Notes: a model not told the origin generated them from the letters alone. A DNA stretch of 64,000 nt from Collimonas antrihumi (GCF_018304965.1 NZ_JAGQED010000004.1:178850-242849), one strand, 5' to 3'; numbered from the stretch's first letter, positions 16,835 to 25,398 are shown. Translations and numbers: made by a program.

Positions 16835-18553
16835 TTAATTACTCACCCGCTGGTACAAGCGGAAACGTTCATCGCGATCCGACGGGCGGCGGCCGGTCCA
16901 CAGCAGTTGCCACTTGCCTTTGAATTCGCGCCAGATTGCATCGTCGGATTTGACTGAGATGTTGTCTTGGTACAGCAGGAAATCGCAGTGCGGCTGGCCA
17001 TATTCGCCAAACGGTATGTCGCCGAAATAAGCAAACGATGCGCGCTGCGCCGGACCGACGTTGGTATCCACGCATTGTTTGACCGCAGGCAGGTGCTGAT
17101 CGATTTGTGCGGCGACACCTGCATAGCTCTTGCTGTAATTGATCCATGGCAGCCACAAGGTGGTCAGCAACAGCCAGCAGAGAATCACGCCACCTGAGGA
17201 CAGCACTACGGCGCGCCACAAGACTGCCGGCCGGCGCGACAGGCGCCAGTTCACCAGCAAAATCCAGAATATCGAGCCGAGCAGGGCGATCACCAGTGCG
17301 ATCAGATTGAACTCGGGTTTAAAGCCGGGCGCCAGTTTGTAGACATTCTTGGCAATCTGCGCCGGCCAACCGCTTTCCTTGGCGATCCAGGCCAGCCAGA
17401 TAAATGCGGCGCAAGCGGTCAGGGTCATCACCGAGAACCAGTCCACTGCATTGATGGCGCCGCGTTTCATGGTCGGCAAGCCGAATGCGGCCAGAATCAC
17501 GAGTGGCGGCAACAGAGGCAGCAAAATGCCTTCTTCCGGGTGCGGATTCAGCAACAGTATTATCGTCAGGCTGATGAAAAATGCCAGCGGCAGGGCGATA
17601 TGCAAGGTCGAACGTTGCTGGCGCCAGGCATATACCGCCCAGCCGGCAAACGGCCACGCCGGCCATGCAAACCAGATACCGTATTTAAAGTAATACGATA
17701 ATGCGGTCCAGGTCGGCCAGCTCAATTGCTGCAGATTGAATTTTTCCCAAGCCGCGAAGCGATTCAGGCTGTCGGGCAATAGCGTAAAGGTGGTTGCAAA
17801 CCATATTGCCGGAATTACCAGCGTCAGGGGCAATGTCACCAGCAGTAAATCCTTGGCGATGGCTTTTTCTCGCATCAACGCTAGTGTCAGCAAACCGCAC
17901 AGCAACGCTAGCGGCAGCAGCCAGCCGCGGGTCAGTATCAGCAGCCCGAAGCTGAGGCCGAGCATTGCCGCACTGCGCAGGCTGCGTGCTTCAAACAGGC
18001 GGACCGAGATATAGAAGGAAAAAGCCACCAGTGAAACCTGCAGGCTTTTAGCGGTAGGTTCGTGACTCTGCAATAGCAGGCCGAGACTGCCGAGATAAAT
18101 CAGGAACGCGCCGTCGGCCAGGGTGCGGCCAAAATCCGTGGGTTCGGGCTGACCGCCGAAGGCCAGTCTTAGTGGTTGTGCTTCGGTACGCCGCCCCAGT
18201 AAATAGGTGGCGTACCAGACCGATAGCGAACCGACCAGGAAAAATCCGATTGCAGGTAATCGGCCTGCGAGCGGATCGCCCAGCAGCCAGCCGAATAACT
18301 TGATGCAAATTGCGCCTATCCAATAAGTCAGCGGGCTTTCGCCGGGCATGGGCAGGCCGACGATGTTCGGCATCAACCAATCGGCGATGCCGCCGTGGGC
18401 CATGGTCCAGGCGATACCGAAGCTGGATGCATCTTCATTTTTCCACGGGTCGCGCCCGATCAGGCCAGGCAAAATATAGAGCAACCCCAGCGCCCACAGG
18501 CCCCAGCGTGGCAGTGCGCTGGTGGCGGAGGCGGGAAGGCGAACGGGCTTCAT
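16835..18553 (-). CDS. ArnT-like membrane glycosyltransferase (GT39/GT83-type fold)
   Basis: This 572-residue inner-membrane protein has about 11-13 hydrophobic segments. The N-terminal part carries the feature of the ArnT/PMT superfamily: after the first helix a periplasmic loop reads GRDPWKNEDASSFGIAWTMAHGG, with acidic residues in the position used for catalysis. ArnT-like enzymes move a sugar from an undecaprenyl-phosphate donor to lipid A or another acceptor; the donor and acceptor here are unknown. The C-terminal 150 residues are soluble and periplasmic. I start at the ATG at 18553; a GTG directly before it (18556) would add one residue. No ribosome site is obvious. It stands alone, with no arn genes nearby. 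Confidence 0.72.
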   Translation of the reverse strand: MKPVRLPASATSALPRWGLWALGLLYILPGLIGRDPWKNEDASSFGIAWTMAHGGIADWLMPNIVGLPMPGESPLTYWIGAICIKLFGWLLGDPLAGRLPAIGFFLVGSLSVWYATYLLGRRTEAQPLRLAFGGQPEPTDFGRTLADGAFLIYLGSLGLLLQSHEPTAKSLQVSLVAFSFYISVRLFEARSLRSAAMLGLSFGLLILTRGWLLPLALLCGLLTLALMREKAIAKDLLLVTLPLTLVIPAIWFATTFTLLPDSLNRFAAWEKFNLQQLSWPTWTALSYYFKYGIWFAWPAWPFAGWAVYAWRQQRSTLHIALPLAFFISLTIILLLNPHPEEGILLPLLPPLVILAAFGLPTMKRGAINAVDWFSVMTLTACAAFIWLAWIAKESGWPAQIAKNVYKLAPGFKPEFNLIALVIALLGSIFWILLVNWRLSRRPAVLWRAVVLSSGGVILCWLLLTTLWLPWINYSKSYAGVAAQIDQHLPAVKQCVDTNVGPAQRASFAYFGDIPFGEYGQPHCDFLLYQDNISVKSDDAIWREFKGKWQLLWTGRRPSDRDERFRLYQRVSN

Positions 18554-18704
18554 CACAATGGCGTCTGATCAATGTTGAATTGCTGGGTATTGTGCCGGAT
18601 AGCAGGGTACTTCGCTATTGTTGAGCGTAATTTTTGTTCTTGATATTCTCAATGAAACATACACTTCTTTACGATTTATCAAAGAGTTGGCTGCAATGCG
18701 TTGC

Positions 18705-18784
18705 CGGCACCCGGTTCCGGCACCCGGTTCCGGCACCCGGTTCCGGCACCCGGTTCGCGGCACCCGGTTCGCGGCTCCCGGTTC
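18705..18784. repeat. 13-bp tandem repeat, six units
   Basis: Four perfect copies of CGGCACCCGGTTC (18705-18756) are followed by two 14-bp variants, GCGGCACCCGGTTC and GCGGCTCCCGGTTC (18757-18784). The array lies in the 314-bp gap between the glycosyltransferase gene and rpmE2. Nothing protein-like spans it convincingly. The rest of the gap (18554-18704) is AT-rich with no gene. Confidence 0.9.
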
Positions 18785-18823
18785 CGGATGTGGGATTCCG
18801 CCCATGTTGCCAATCTCGATAAA

Positions 18824-18852
18824 CAAAAAAAGGCAGCCGCAGCTGCCTTTTT
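18824..18852 (-). terminator. Terminator of rpmE2 (bidirectional)
   Basis: GGCAGC and GCTGCC form the stem around a 4-nt loop. It is flanked by runs of A on one side and T on the other, so it can work in both directions. It lies 15 bp after the rpmE2 stop. Confidence 0.88.
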
Positions 18853-18867
18853 AAACATACGATCGAA

Positions 18868-19137
18868 TTAAGTATTTGCGATCGAAGTCTTGGAACCGAC
18901 AGTACCGAATTTCTTACGGAACTTGTCAACGCGACCGGCGGTGTCGACGATTTTGTGTTGACCGGTGTAGAACGGATGCGATTCCGACGAAACTTCAATC
19001 TTCACCAGAGGATATTCTTTACCTTCGTGAGTGATGTTTTCGCGAGTCTGGATAGTCGAACGGGTCACGAACTTGAAATCGTTCGAAACATCGTGGAACA
19101 GAACTTCGCGGTAATTTGGGTGAATGCCGTCTTTCAT
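18868..19137 (-). CDS. rpmE2: 50S ribosomal protein L31, type B
   Basis: This 89-residue ribosomal protein matches L31 type B (the zinc-independent, CxxC-free form). It begins [20 protein letters not shown] and contains [29 protein letters not shown] near the end. The start at 19137 has GAGG just upstream; the longer frame from 19167 adds ten unlikely residues. In many Betaproteobacteria rpmE2 directly follows rho; here the two are 16 kb apart, with a catabolic block between them. Confidence 0.97.
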   Translation of the reverse strand: MKDGIHPNYREVLFHDVSNDFKFVTRSTIQTRENITHEGKEYPLVKIEVSSESHPFYTGQHKIVDTAGRVDKFRKKFGTVGSKTSIANT

Positions 19138-19381
19138 AATTGCCTCTATTGAGTGGTAGCCAATCAATCACTTCGTCGGTCGCCTTGCTTCTTGACCCGA
19201 TTGTCGATCACTTGCCGGGGTGGAAAACCGCGAATTATACAATAAAACGGAATAAATCCGGTTGTGAATTGAGAAAAACGAATGAAATCAGTGCCTTGGG
19301 GCATCTTAGGACTGATTTGCCATATTGTTCTTTTGATAGCAACCTGAGCAACTAGCGAATTCACCCAAGCTGAGCCTGGTT

Positions 19382-19696
19382 CTATGCAGGCACCATCTTT
19401 TGATTGCCGCTTTTGCGGTACAAATATAGTGTTGCAATTAAGCCACATATCGCTGCGGCAGTCATCCAGATGCCGTTTCCGACAGATAAACCGAGACGCC
19501 GCCCAGTTCAACCCCCGCCGAAAGTCATGAAAGTCAGCATTAGCGAAGCAAATTCATCGCCGGCGGGGAAATACGTTTTTGAAATGTATGTCGCTTAAAA
19601 GCCTAACAGGAAGAAATCGAACATCTCCATGAAGTTACCGCTGGTCGCCCGCAGGACAGTGCTGAATTTCGATGGGCTGGATTGAGTCGCCGCCAT
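19382..19696 (-). pseudogene. Decayed citrate/tricarballylate-type MFS transporter
   Basis: The minus-strand frame from the ATG at 19696 to the stop at 19382 is exactly 105 codons. It reads VLRATSGNFMEMFDFFLLGF, stop, ATYISKTYFPAGDEFASLML and TFMTFGGG, stop, then a C-terminal helix (GIWMTAAAICGLIATLYLYRK). The first part is the N-terminus of the CitA/TcuC group of the major facilitator family (FDFFLFGFYATYIAK-like). The last part is the terminal membrane helix of such a carrier. Two in-frame stops and loss of about 330 middle residues make it a pseudogene. Confidence 0.75.
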
Positions 19697-20052
19697 GGTG
19701 TGTTGTCGCGAAAATTTGAGGTTCGTAAGGATGGCATTTAACAGATCAGCTTGTTCAGTCTATACCTTATCATTCGGCCTCCATTTCTGTTGTAAATCAC
19801 GATCTGAAGCACGATCTTCTGCGGCCGGGTTTGCGCTGTAGCACCGGCGGCCATAATTTTTACCTATAAATTAATGGCATGGCAAAGACAGAATTTTTCA
19901 TTTTCGCTTATCTCAACAGGGTTGCATACTGAGCCGCATACGTACACCGCCAAGCGTCCCGCAGGCAGCCGTGGCGTGGGACCAAAGAGTCGGTAAGTGG
20001 TTAAAAGACAAGTATCAAATCAAGTGGCAATTTATAAACTGGGAACAAGAAG
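19697..20052. other. Intergenic region upstream of kynU
   Basis: I see no gene in this 356-bp stretch. It should hold the kynU promoter. No repeat or clear operator stood out. Confidence 0.4.
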
Positions 20053-21288
20053 ATGGTAACGAGACAAGACTGCATTACATTGGATCAGCGCGACGGGCTC
20101 GCAGAGTATCGCCATAAGTTCACCTTGCCGGAAGGCGAGATCTACCTCGACGGCAATTCGCTGGGCGCGATGCCAAGCCACCTGCCGGCGCGGATTCAAG
20201 AGGTGGTTGCCAAAGAATGGGGAAACGGGCTGATCCGCTCCTGGAACGACGCCGGCTGGATCCATGTGCCCAAGCGCGTCGCGGCAAAAGTGGCGCGTCT
20301 GATTGGCGCTAATCCGGATGAAGTCATGGTGGCGGATTCGACCTCGGTGAATTTGTACAAAGCGCTGGCCGCTGCGGCACGCCTGAATCCTGGCCGCAAA
20401 GTGATTTTGACGGAGTTGGATAATTTTCCTACCGATCTGTATATCGCTCAAGGCGTCGCGGAATTATTCGGTCTGGAGATCCGTTATGTCGAATCGAATC
20501 CGGAGGCCGTGCTGGCCGCACTCGACGACAGCATCTGCCTGACCATGCTAACGCATGTCAATTATCGTACCGGCGCGATTTACCCGATGGCGGAAATTAC
20601 TGCCAAGGCGCATCAGGTGGGCGCCTTGATGGTGTGGGATCTGGCCCACAGCGCAGGTGCGGTGGAAGTAGATTTGAACGGCGCCAATGCCGATATGGCG
20701 GTTGGCTGCGGCTACAAGTATTTGAATGGCGGGCCCGGCGCGCCATCTTTCATCTACGTGGCTGAACGCCATCATCAGAAAATGCGTCAGCCCTTGTCTG
20801 GCTGGCACGGCCATGCACGGCCTTTCGAGTTCGTGCGGGACTATCAGCCGGCCGATGGCATGGATCGGATGCAATGCGGTACGCCGCCATTGATTTCCAT
20901 GTTGGGACTGGATGCGGCGCTGGATGTATTCGACGGCGTCGATATGCATGCCCTGCGTGTCAAAAGCATGGCGCTGGGCGATTTGTTCATCAAGCTGGTG
21001 GATGAAAAATTGTCGGAGTACGATTTCGGCCTGGCATCGCCGCGCGATAGTGCGGTGCGCGGCAGCCAGGTTTCGCTCACTCATGCGCAAGGCTACGCGA
21101 TTGTACAGGCCTTGATCGCGCGCGGCATTACCGGCGATTTCCGCATGCCGAACATCCTGCGCTTCGGCTTTACTCCCTTATATGTGCGTTATGTCGACGT
21201 CTACGATACGGTCCAGGCGTTGGCCGAGATCATGGTCGGCGACGCGTGGAATCAAGCACACTTCCTGGCAAAAAAGGCCGTCACCTGA
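20053..21288 (+). CDS. kynU: Kynureninase
   Basis: KynU is a PLP enzyme that cleaves L-kynurenine to anthranilate and L-alanine, and 3-hydroxykynurenine to 3-hydroxyanthranilate plus alanine. The 411-residue product has the usual length. It shows the N-terminal YLDGNSLGAMP, the PLP Asp in VWDLAHSAGA, and the Schiff-base Lys at residue 222 in GCGYKYLNGGPGAP. Later family blocks include GTPPLISMLGLDAAL. It supplies 3-hydroxyanthranilate for the nba operon in the same block, so both serve tryptophan/kynurenine catabolism. kynA and kynB are not in the window. Confidence 0.97.
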   Translation: MVTRQDCITLDQRDGLAEYRHKFTLPEGEIYLDGNSLGAMPSHLPARIQEVVAKEWGNGLIRSWNDAGWIHVPKRVAAKVARLIGANPDEVMVADSTSVNLYKALAAAARLNPGRKVILTELDNFPTDLYIAQGVAELFGLEIRYVESNPEAVLAALDDSICLTMLTHVNYRTGAIYPMAEITAKAHQVGALMVWDLAHSAGAVEVDLNGANADMAVGCGYKYLNGGPGAPSFIYVAERHHQKMRQPLSGWHGHARPFEFVRDYQPADGMDRMQCGTPPLISMLGLDAALDVFDGVDMHALRVKSMALGDLFIKLVDEKLSEYDFGLASPRDSAVRGSQVSLTHAQGYAIVQALIARGITGDFRMPNILRFGFTPLYVRYVDVYDTVQALAEIMVGDAWNQAHFLAKKAVT

Positions 21289-21301
21289 AGCAACAACGAT
21301 G

Positions 21302-21332
21302 CGAGTAACGCTGAACGGTGTTACTCGTTTTT
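21302..21332 (+). terminator. Terminator of kynU
   Basis: CGAGTAAC (21302-21309) pairs with GTTACTCG (21320-21327) and is followed by TTTTTG. It starts 13 bp after the kynU stop. Confidence 0.85.
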
Positions 21333-21491
21333 GTATGTGCCGCCGCTGCTGTTGCTGGCGGCCAGGCTGCGATTGCGCCCCACCGATAAAGAAAGGCAGT
21401 GAGTATTGATAAGAAGCGCGTGCTTTACACATAGCCAAGATTCGGCGTCATAAGCGAACTGGTAAAAAAATTCAAACAAGAGGAGACAGAA

Positions 21492-22517
21492 ATGAAATGC
21501 AAGGGAGCTGTTGTAGTTGGCATGTTATTGGCAGGCGGGCAGGCGGTTGCTGCGGAAGGTCCGACGATCTCGGGTTGGATCGATTTGAATATGGAACGAA
21601 TTTCTTCACCCAAGGGAAGTACCGAGCGGATTTCCAGCGGCGGCTTGAATTCCTCGCGCCTGGTCTTCAGCGATTCGGAAGACCTGGGGGACGGCTGGAA
21701 AGCCTTCTTTACGCATGAAATGCAGTTTGACGCCAGCACCGGCGCCGGACCGACACCGCGGCAATCGTTTGTCGGCATGAGCGGCCCTTACGGCACCTTA
21801 TCCCTGGGACGTCAGAATACGCCGTCCTACTGGGTCGCCGGCTACGCCGATCCGAGCTGGTCTGCCGATTACAGCATGGTCAGCAATATGGAATTTTTCT
21901 ATGCGCCGTATCGTGAAAGCAATTCGATCAACTACAACACGCCGCGCATCGGTGGGGTCCAGGGCCGCTTCATGTATTCTGCCGGCGCCGAAGACGGCAC
22001 CAGGAATGGCCGATACATCAGTACCGGCTTCGACTATCGCAACGGTCCCTTGTTTGCCGGTTTTGTCAGCGACTTGACCAATACCAAGAGCATCGTGCCC
22101 GGCTCCAATGCGATACCGACCTCGCGCGACAATTATTTTGCGTTGACCTACAAACTCGGCAGCATCGAGCCCACTTTCATCTACCACACCTATAACGGCT
22201 ATTACGCCTATCCACCTTACGTGGCATTCCAGAGCAAGGGCTGGGACATGCAAATCGGCGCGCGATACAACCTGGATAGCCGCAACAGTTTCTTCGGCAG
22301 CTATGTTCGCCGCAAGGATGCTCACAACACCAGCCTGTCGGATGCCAACGGCGCCGTGTTCGGATACGGTTATCACTTTTCCAAGCGCACCGACTTGTAT
22401 CTCAACTACGCACGCATCATCGCCAAGAACAACACGCCGATCCAGTATCCAGTGACGTTCTCAAGCAATCCGGCGCCAACCAGTGGCGTCCAACTCGGGA
22501 TACGGCACGGTTTCTGA
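21492..22517 (+). CDS. Outer-membrane porin (Burkholderiales general porin family)
   Basis: This 341-residue protein has a signal peptide (MKCKGAVVVGMLLAGGQAVAA) and a 16-strand porin pattern. Family marks are SGWIDLNMERI at the first strand, the periplasmic-turn stretch DLGDGWKAFFTHEMQFD, and FVGMSGPYGTLSLGRQNTP leading into loop 3. It ends with a C-terminal Phe (LGIRHGF), the usual outer-membrane insertion signal. It probably admits small anionic or aromatic solutes; specificity cannot be read from the sequence. It lies upstream of the LVIVD-repeat gene with a stem-loop in between, so the two may share a transcript. Confidence 0.92.
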   Translation: MKCKGAVVVGMLLAGGQAVAAEGPTISGWIDLNMERISSPKGSTERISSGGLNSSRLVFSDSEDLGDGWKAFFTHEMQFDASTGAGPTPRQSFVGMSGPYGTLSLGRQNTPSYWVAGYADPSWSADYSMVSNMEFFYAPYRESNSINYNTPRIGGVQGRFMYSAGAEDGTRNGRYISTGFDYRNGPLFAGFVSDLTNTKSIVPGSNAIPTSRDNYFALTYKLGSIEPTFIYHTYNGYYAYPPYVAFQSKGWDMQIGARYNLDSRNSFFGSYVRRKDAHNTSLSDANGAVFGYGYHFSKRTDLYLNYARIIAKNNTPIQYPVTFSSNPAPTSGVQLGIRHGF

Positions 22518-22549
22518 AACAGCCAGGACGCTTGCAAATTTATAGATGT

Positions 22550-22571
22550 GGTCCGGCAGCAAAGCCGGACC
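22550..22571 (+). promoter_or_regulatory. Stem-loop between the porin and LVIVD genes
   Basis: A perfect 8-bp stem, GGTCCGGC with GCCGGACC, surrounds AGCAAA. It is followed by GAAAAA, not by T residues, so it is not a standard terminator. It could stabilise the porin mRNA or lower read-through to the next gene. Confidence 0.5.
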
Positions 22572-22595
22572 GAAAAACCTTAGGAGATCAAGAAA

Positions 22596-24323
22596 ATGAA
22601 CGAGGCAGGTAAGACCATAAAGATATTCTCATGCAGCACGGTAGCGCTGGTTCTGTCAGCGATGCTAAGCACATCGGCGCTAGCGCAGGCACCGCGCAGC
22701 GGCGCCAACCTGAACGCACCAGATGCACCTCCTGCCGCCAGCGGCACCAATCAGTTGTTGCCGGGCGAACCGCAGCCGCCGGCGCCAGGCACCTGGGGCT
22801 ACAACAAAAAAACCGGGAAATTCAAGAGTCCCGATATGACGCCTGATGCGTATGGCGCTCATCCGGTCGAAGGCAGTCTTTCGTACCTGGACCAGAACCA
22901 GTATCTGAAAAACGTCAAGGTCGAAGGCTTCGTTCCTTACGTGGCCGGTGCCGGTCACAGCTGGCAGGCGTCCTTTGATTTTGAAGGCAAGCGCTATTTG
23001 TACGACTATGAAACCTGGATGTATAACCTGTTTGACATCACCGATCCGCACGACGTCAAGGTAGTCCAGCAGAAGCAGATCAACACCAAGGCAGGCGAGC
23101 ATCAATTTGGTCCGTTCAACGTCAAATTCAACAAGAAGCTGAACAAGATGCTGGCGGTGCAATGCTACGAAGTGCCACGCTACGGTACTATCCACAACAA
23201 GTATTTGCATCCGGAAGAAGTGCAGAAAATCCGTGATCGCAAAATGCTGCGCGGCTTCCGTATTTATGAAGTCACCAGCCCGAAATGGACTGACTGGAAG
23301 ATTCTGTCGGAAACGCCGCTGGACGACAGGCAATCGGCACAAGACCAGCCGCAGGAAGGTTCCGGTTGCCAGGATGTGCCAGTTTACAACGGCGACCAGT
23401 ACCTGTTCGTCGCCGGTGCGCCGGACGATAGTTTTAGCAACACCGAGTACAAAACTTATTTGTATGCGGGAGCGCAATTGGCTTATGACGTATCGGATCC
23501 GACTAAACCCAAGCGCCTGTCGACCTGGTGGGCGCCGGGATCGCGTGCCGGCGAAGAAGCGGAGTACAAGAAGAATCCACGTGCCGGCAACAAGACCTCA
23601 TGGATGGGATCGCGCATGCCGCTGTTCATTCCAAAACCGGTCGAGCAGGGGGGTAAATACGGTTACGCTGCAATGGGCGGATTCGGCTTCTGGGTGATCG
23701 ATATTTCCGATCCGAAGAACATGAAAGCGGTGTCGCACATCGACATGCCGGTCAGCGTGACAGGGACCGAAGGCGACAATATCGATGTCTCCAAAGTCGA
23801 TGCGACCGGCATGGTGTATTACAGCGGCTATCCGATGAGCGAAGATTGTTACGAACCGCTGAAGGCGATCTATTCGATCGACGTCCGCGATCCTCTGCAT
23901 CCAAAGATCGTCAATACCTTGCCGACGCCTACGCCGCCGAAGAGCGCTCCGTTCACTGATTTCTGTCAGCGGCGCGGCAGTTTCGGGCCAAAGCGCAGCG
24001 GCTATGCACAGATCCAGCCGGGTACGCCAAGCCAGCGTTATATGCCCTATTCCTACTACAACGCGGGCATGCAGATGTTTGACGTAAAGGATCCGCGGCA
24101 TCCAACCATTGCAGCCTACTTTGTACCGAAGATGATTGACGCCGGCACCAAAACGGTAGATGCGCAAACGCTATCGATTCGCGCCCTGCCTAATCCTGTG
24201 CACAGCATCTTCGTCGAGTGGGACCGGAACCTGGTGTGGGTGTTCTCTAACCACGGTATCTATACGCTGTCGGTGCCGTTATTGGGAAAACCGGTATTCG
24301 GCATGCCGGCAAAATCTGAGTAA
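22596..24323 (+). CDS. Secreted LVIVD-repeat beta-propeller protein
   Basis: This 575-residue exported protein has a signal peptide ending near STSALAQA. A Pro-rich stretch follows, then repeated blade-like blocks of the LVIVD type, such as LFDITDPHDVKVVQQ, AYDVSDPTKPKRLSTW, VIDISDPKNMKAVSHI, SIDVRDPLHPKIVNT and MFDVKDPRHPTIAAY. The pattern is (h)xDhxDPxxPxxV. These suggest a seven- or eight-bladed propeller in the periplasm or outside. Four Cys residues in the mature part (in VQCYEV, SGCQDV, EDCYEP, DFCQRR) could form two disulfides. No catalytic motif is known to me. The next gene encodes a small cytochrome c, so a redox role is possible but inferred. Confidence 0.8.
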   Translation: MNEAGKTIKIFSCSTVALVLSAMLSTSALAQAPRSGANLNAPDAPPAASGTNQLLPGEPQPPAPGTWGYNKKTGKFKSPDMTPDAYGAHPVEGSLSYLDQNQYLKNVKVEGFVPYVAGAGHSWQASFDFEGKRYLYDYETWMYNLFDITDPHDVKVVQQKQINTKAGEHQFGPFNVKFNKKLNKMLAVQCYEVPRYGTIHNKYLHPEEVQKIRDRKMLRGFRIYEVTSPKWTDWKILSETPLDDRQSAQDQPQEGSGCQDVPVYNGDQYLFVAGAPDDSFSNTEYKTYLYAGAQLAYDVSDPTKPKRLSTWWAPGSRAGEEAEYKKNPRAGNKTSWMGSRMPLFIPKPVEQGGKYGYAAMGGFGFWVIDISDPKNMKAVSHIDMPVSVTGTEGDNIDVSKVDATGMVYYSGYPMSEDCYEPLKAIYSIDVRDPLHPKIVNTLPTPTPPKSAPFTDFCQRRGSFGPKRSGYAQIQPGTPSQRYMPYSYYNAGMQMFDVKDPRHPTIAAYFVPKMIDAGTKTVDAQTLSIRALPNPVHSIFVEWDRNLVWVFSNHGIYTLSVPLLGKPVFGMPAKSE

Positions 24324-24339
24324 CACGTAAAAAGTTGGT

Positions 24340-24369
24340 AAATGGCCCGGGTAGATCCGGGCCATTTTT
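24340..24369 (+). terminator. Terminator-like hairpin after the LVIVD gene
   Basis: AAATGGCCCGG and CCGGGCCATTT form the stem around GTAGAT, followed by TTG. The T run is short, so read-through into the cytochrome gene 25 bp on is likely. Confidence 0.8.
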
Positions 24370-24393
24370 GTTAACCGGATGCTGAGGTGATAA

Positions 24394-24708
24394 ATGAAGT
24401 TGCAGTTTCCAATAATGGCGTTGATGCTGGTGTCGATATTCGGCGGTCGGGAAGCGGTTGCCGGTGAAGAGAGTTGTCGTGCTTGTCATTCGATGGACAC
24501 GACGCTGGTGGGGCCACCGTTCCGTGCCGTAGCTGCGCGTTACAAGGATGATCAGCTGGCAATCGAAAAGCTGAAGAAGAGCATGCTGGAAGGTAGTAGC
24601 GGCAAGTGGGGCAGTGTGGCAATGCCTCCGAATCAGGGATTGACCCGGGAAGAGGCGGAGCGATTTGCGCATTGGGTGATGAGTTTGAATACCTCCAACG
24701 CACATTAA
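24394..24708 (+). CDS. Small class I cytochrome c
   Basis: This 104-residue periplasmic monoheme cytochrome has a signal peptide (MKLQFPIMALMLVSIFGG, cleavage near VAG). The haem site is CRACHS, giving CxxCH, near residue 30. The axial Met is probably in WGSVAMPPNQGLT, and a C-terminal helix follows (EEAERFAHWVMSL). This is the c551/c552 layout and length. The ATG has GAGGTG upstream. It lies just after the LVIVD-repeat gene in the same direction, so it may take electrons from that protein or a shared partner. Confidence 0.93.
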   Translation: MKLQFPIMALMLVSIFGGREAVAGEESCRACHSMDTTLVGPPFRAVAARYKDDQLAIEKLKKSMLEGSSGKWGSVAMPPNQGLTREEAERFAHWVMSLNTSNAH

Positions 24709-24914
24709 CGAGCCGCAGTTTTACATCATACGTTTTACTTGGCGCCGGATGGTCATCGGCACCAACCGCAGAACCATCATCGTTATTCCCTCCCAGGCGC
24801 CGCGATAACCTTCTCCAACGATAGATTCCACGTCGTGGTCACGGAGAACGGCAATTCACTTGTCACGGGTTTGTTTCTTTTCGTTTTACCGCTCGTTCTC
24901 CGTGGTCCACTAAG

Positions 24915-24970
24915 CGGGGTCGGAGTGAAGTTTCGGCGTTAAGGCATGCCGAAAGTTCACTCCGACCCCG
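24915..24970. repeat. 56-bp palindrome with GGGGTCGGAGTGAA ends
   Basis: The arm CGGGGTCGGAGTGAAGTTTC (from 24915) is matched by an inverted arm ending TTCACTCCGACCCCG at 24970, with one or two mismatches and a short loop. Ends of the type GGGTC(A/G)GAGT are common around REP-associated (IS200-like) transposase genes in Proteobacteria; no such gene is here. Confidence 0.75.
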
Positions 24971-25065
24971 GTTAGTTCGAGCCGCTCGTCGCATATACCG
25001 TAAAAGTTCGGTGCCACGATTTGTATGGATGTGAATCGATGACGTAGTGATCTGGGGTCAGAGTC

Positions 25066-25242
25066 TAATGCCGTTAAGTTAAGCCACGAACGGTATTCTT
25101 TAGATGGCCCAATGCGGTCACTCCGTCATCCCCGCGAACGCGGGGATCCATGTTGCACAGTATGGTGGTTAAAATGGATTCTCGCGTTCGCGGGAATGAC
25201 GTGCCAAGCGCTATAACCGGTAACCTTAACTTAACGGCATTA
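25066..25242. mobile_element. MITE-like element with 18-bp perfect terminal inverted repeats
   Basis: TAATGCCGTTAAGTTAAG (25066-25083) is repeated as its exact complement CTTAACTTAACGGCATTA (25225-25242). Inside lies a REP-like pair (25124-25201). On the outside, GGGGTCAGAGTC (left) and GGGTCGGAGTC (right) are near-direct repeats, so the 177-bp element may have inserted into a GGGTC-type palindrome. It has no coding capacity. Confidence 0.6.
25124..25201. repeat. Paired REP-like palindrome, copy 2
   Basis: The left arm CGTCATCCCCGCGAACGCGG and the right arm CGCGTTCGCGGGAATGACG are inverted around about 40 bp. It has the same arms and layout as the copy at 3053-3146, with better preserved symmetry. 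Confidence 0.75.
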
Positions 25243-25243
25243 G

Positions 25244-25291
25244 GGTCGGAGTCAACTTTCGCACGGGTTATCGCGAAACTTGACTCCGACC
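25244..25291. repeat. 48-bp palindrome with GGTCGGAGTCAA ends
   Basis: GGTCGGAGTCAA (25244-25255) pairs with TTGACTCCGACC (25280-25291). The inner sequence also pairs partly (TTTCGC with GCGAAA). It is related to the palindrome at 24915 in its terminal GGTCGGAGT. Confidence 0.75.
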
Positions 25292-25362
25292 TCACATCAC
25301 GGCTACGGAGAAAGGTAGTTCACTTAGTGCAGGTTTGAAATTTGCGCGATCTTGATCGCTGC

Positions 25363-25396
25363 GGGGCGAGGAGAGCTCCTGCCCCTGTTTTGTTTT
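25363..25396 (+). terminator. Terminator-like hairpin, + strand
   Basis: GGGGC and GCCCC enclose AGGAG/CTCCT with one bulged G, followed by TGTTTTGTTTT. It reads as a terminator for transcripts from the cytochrome side. It sits at the convergent junction with the permease gene and may also help end that transcript. Confidence 0.65.
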
Positions 25397-25398
25397 GC

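Larger units (their letters stand above)
24709..25398. other. Repeat-rich intergenic region
   Basis: This 690-bp gap between convergent genes has no credible gene. It is filled with palindromes: a 56-bp hairpin, an 18-bp terminal-inverted-repeat element that contains a REP-like pair, a 48-bp hairpin and a + strand terminator, each listed separately. Confidence 0.6.

Noticed and set aside
18705..18784. CRISPR-like array
   Set aside because: The units are contiguous 13-14 bp repeats without spacers, so it is a simple tandem repeat.
19164..19511. 115-codon minus-strand frame upstream of rpmE2
   Set aside because: It reads a different frame over the MFS pseudogene and has no coding features.
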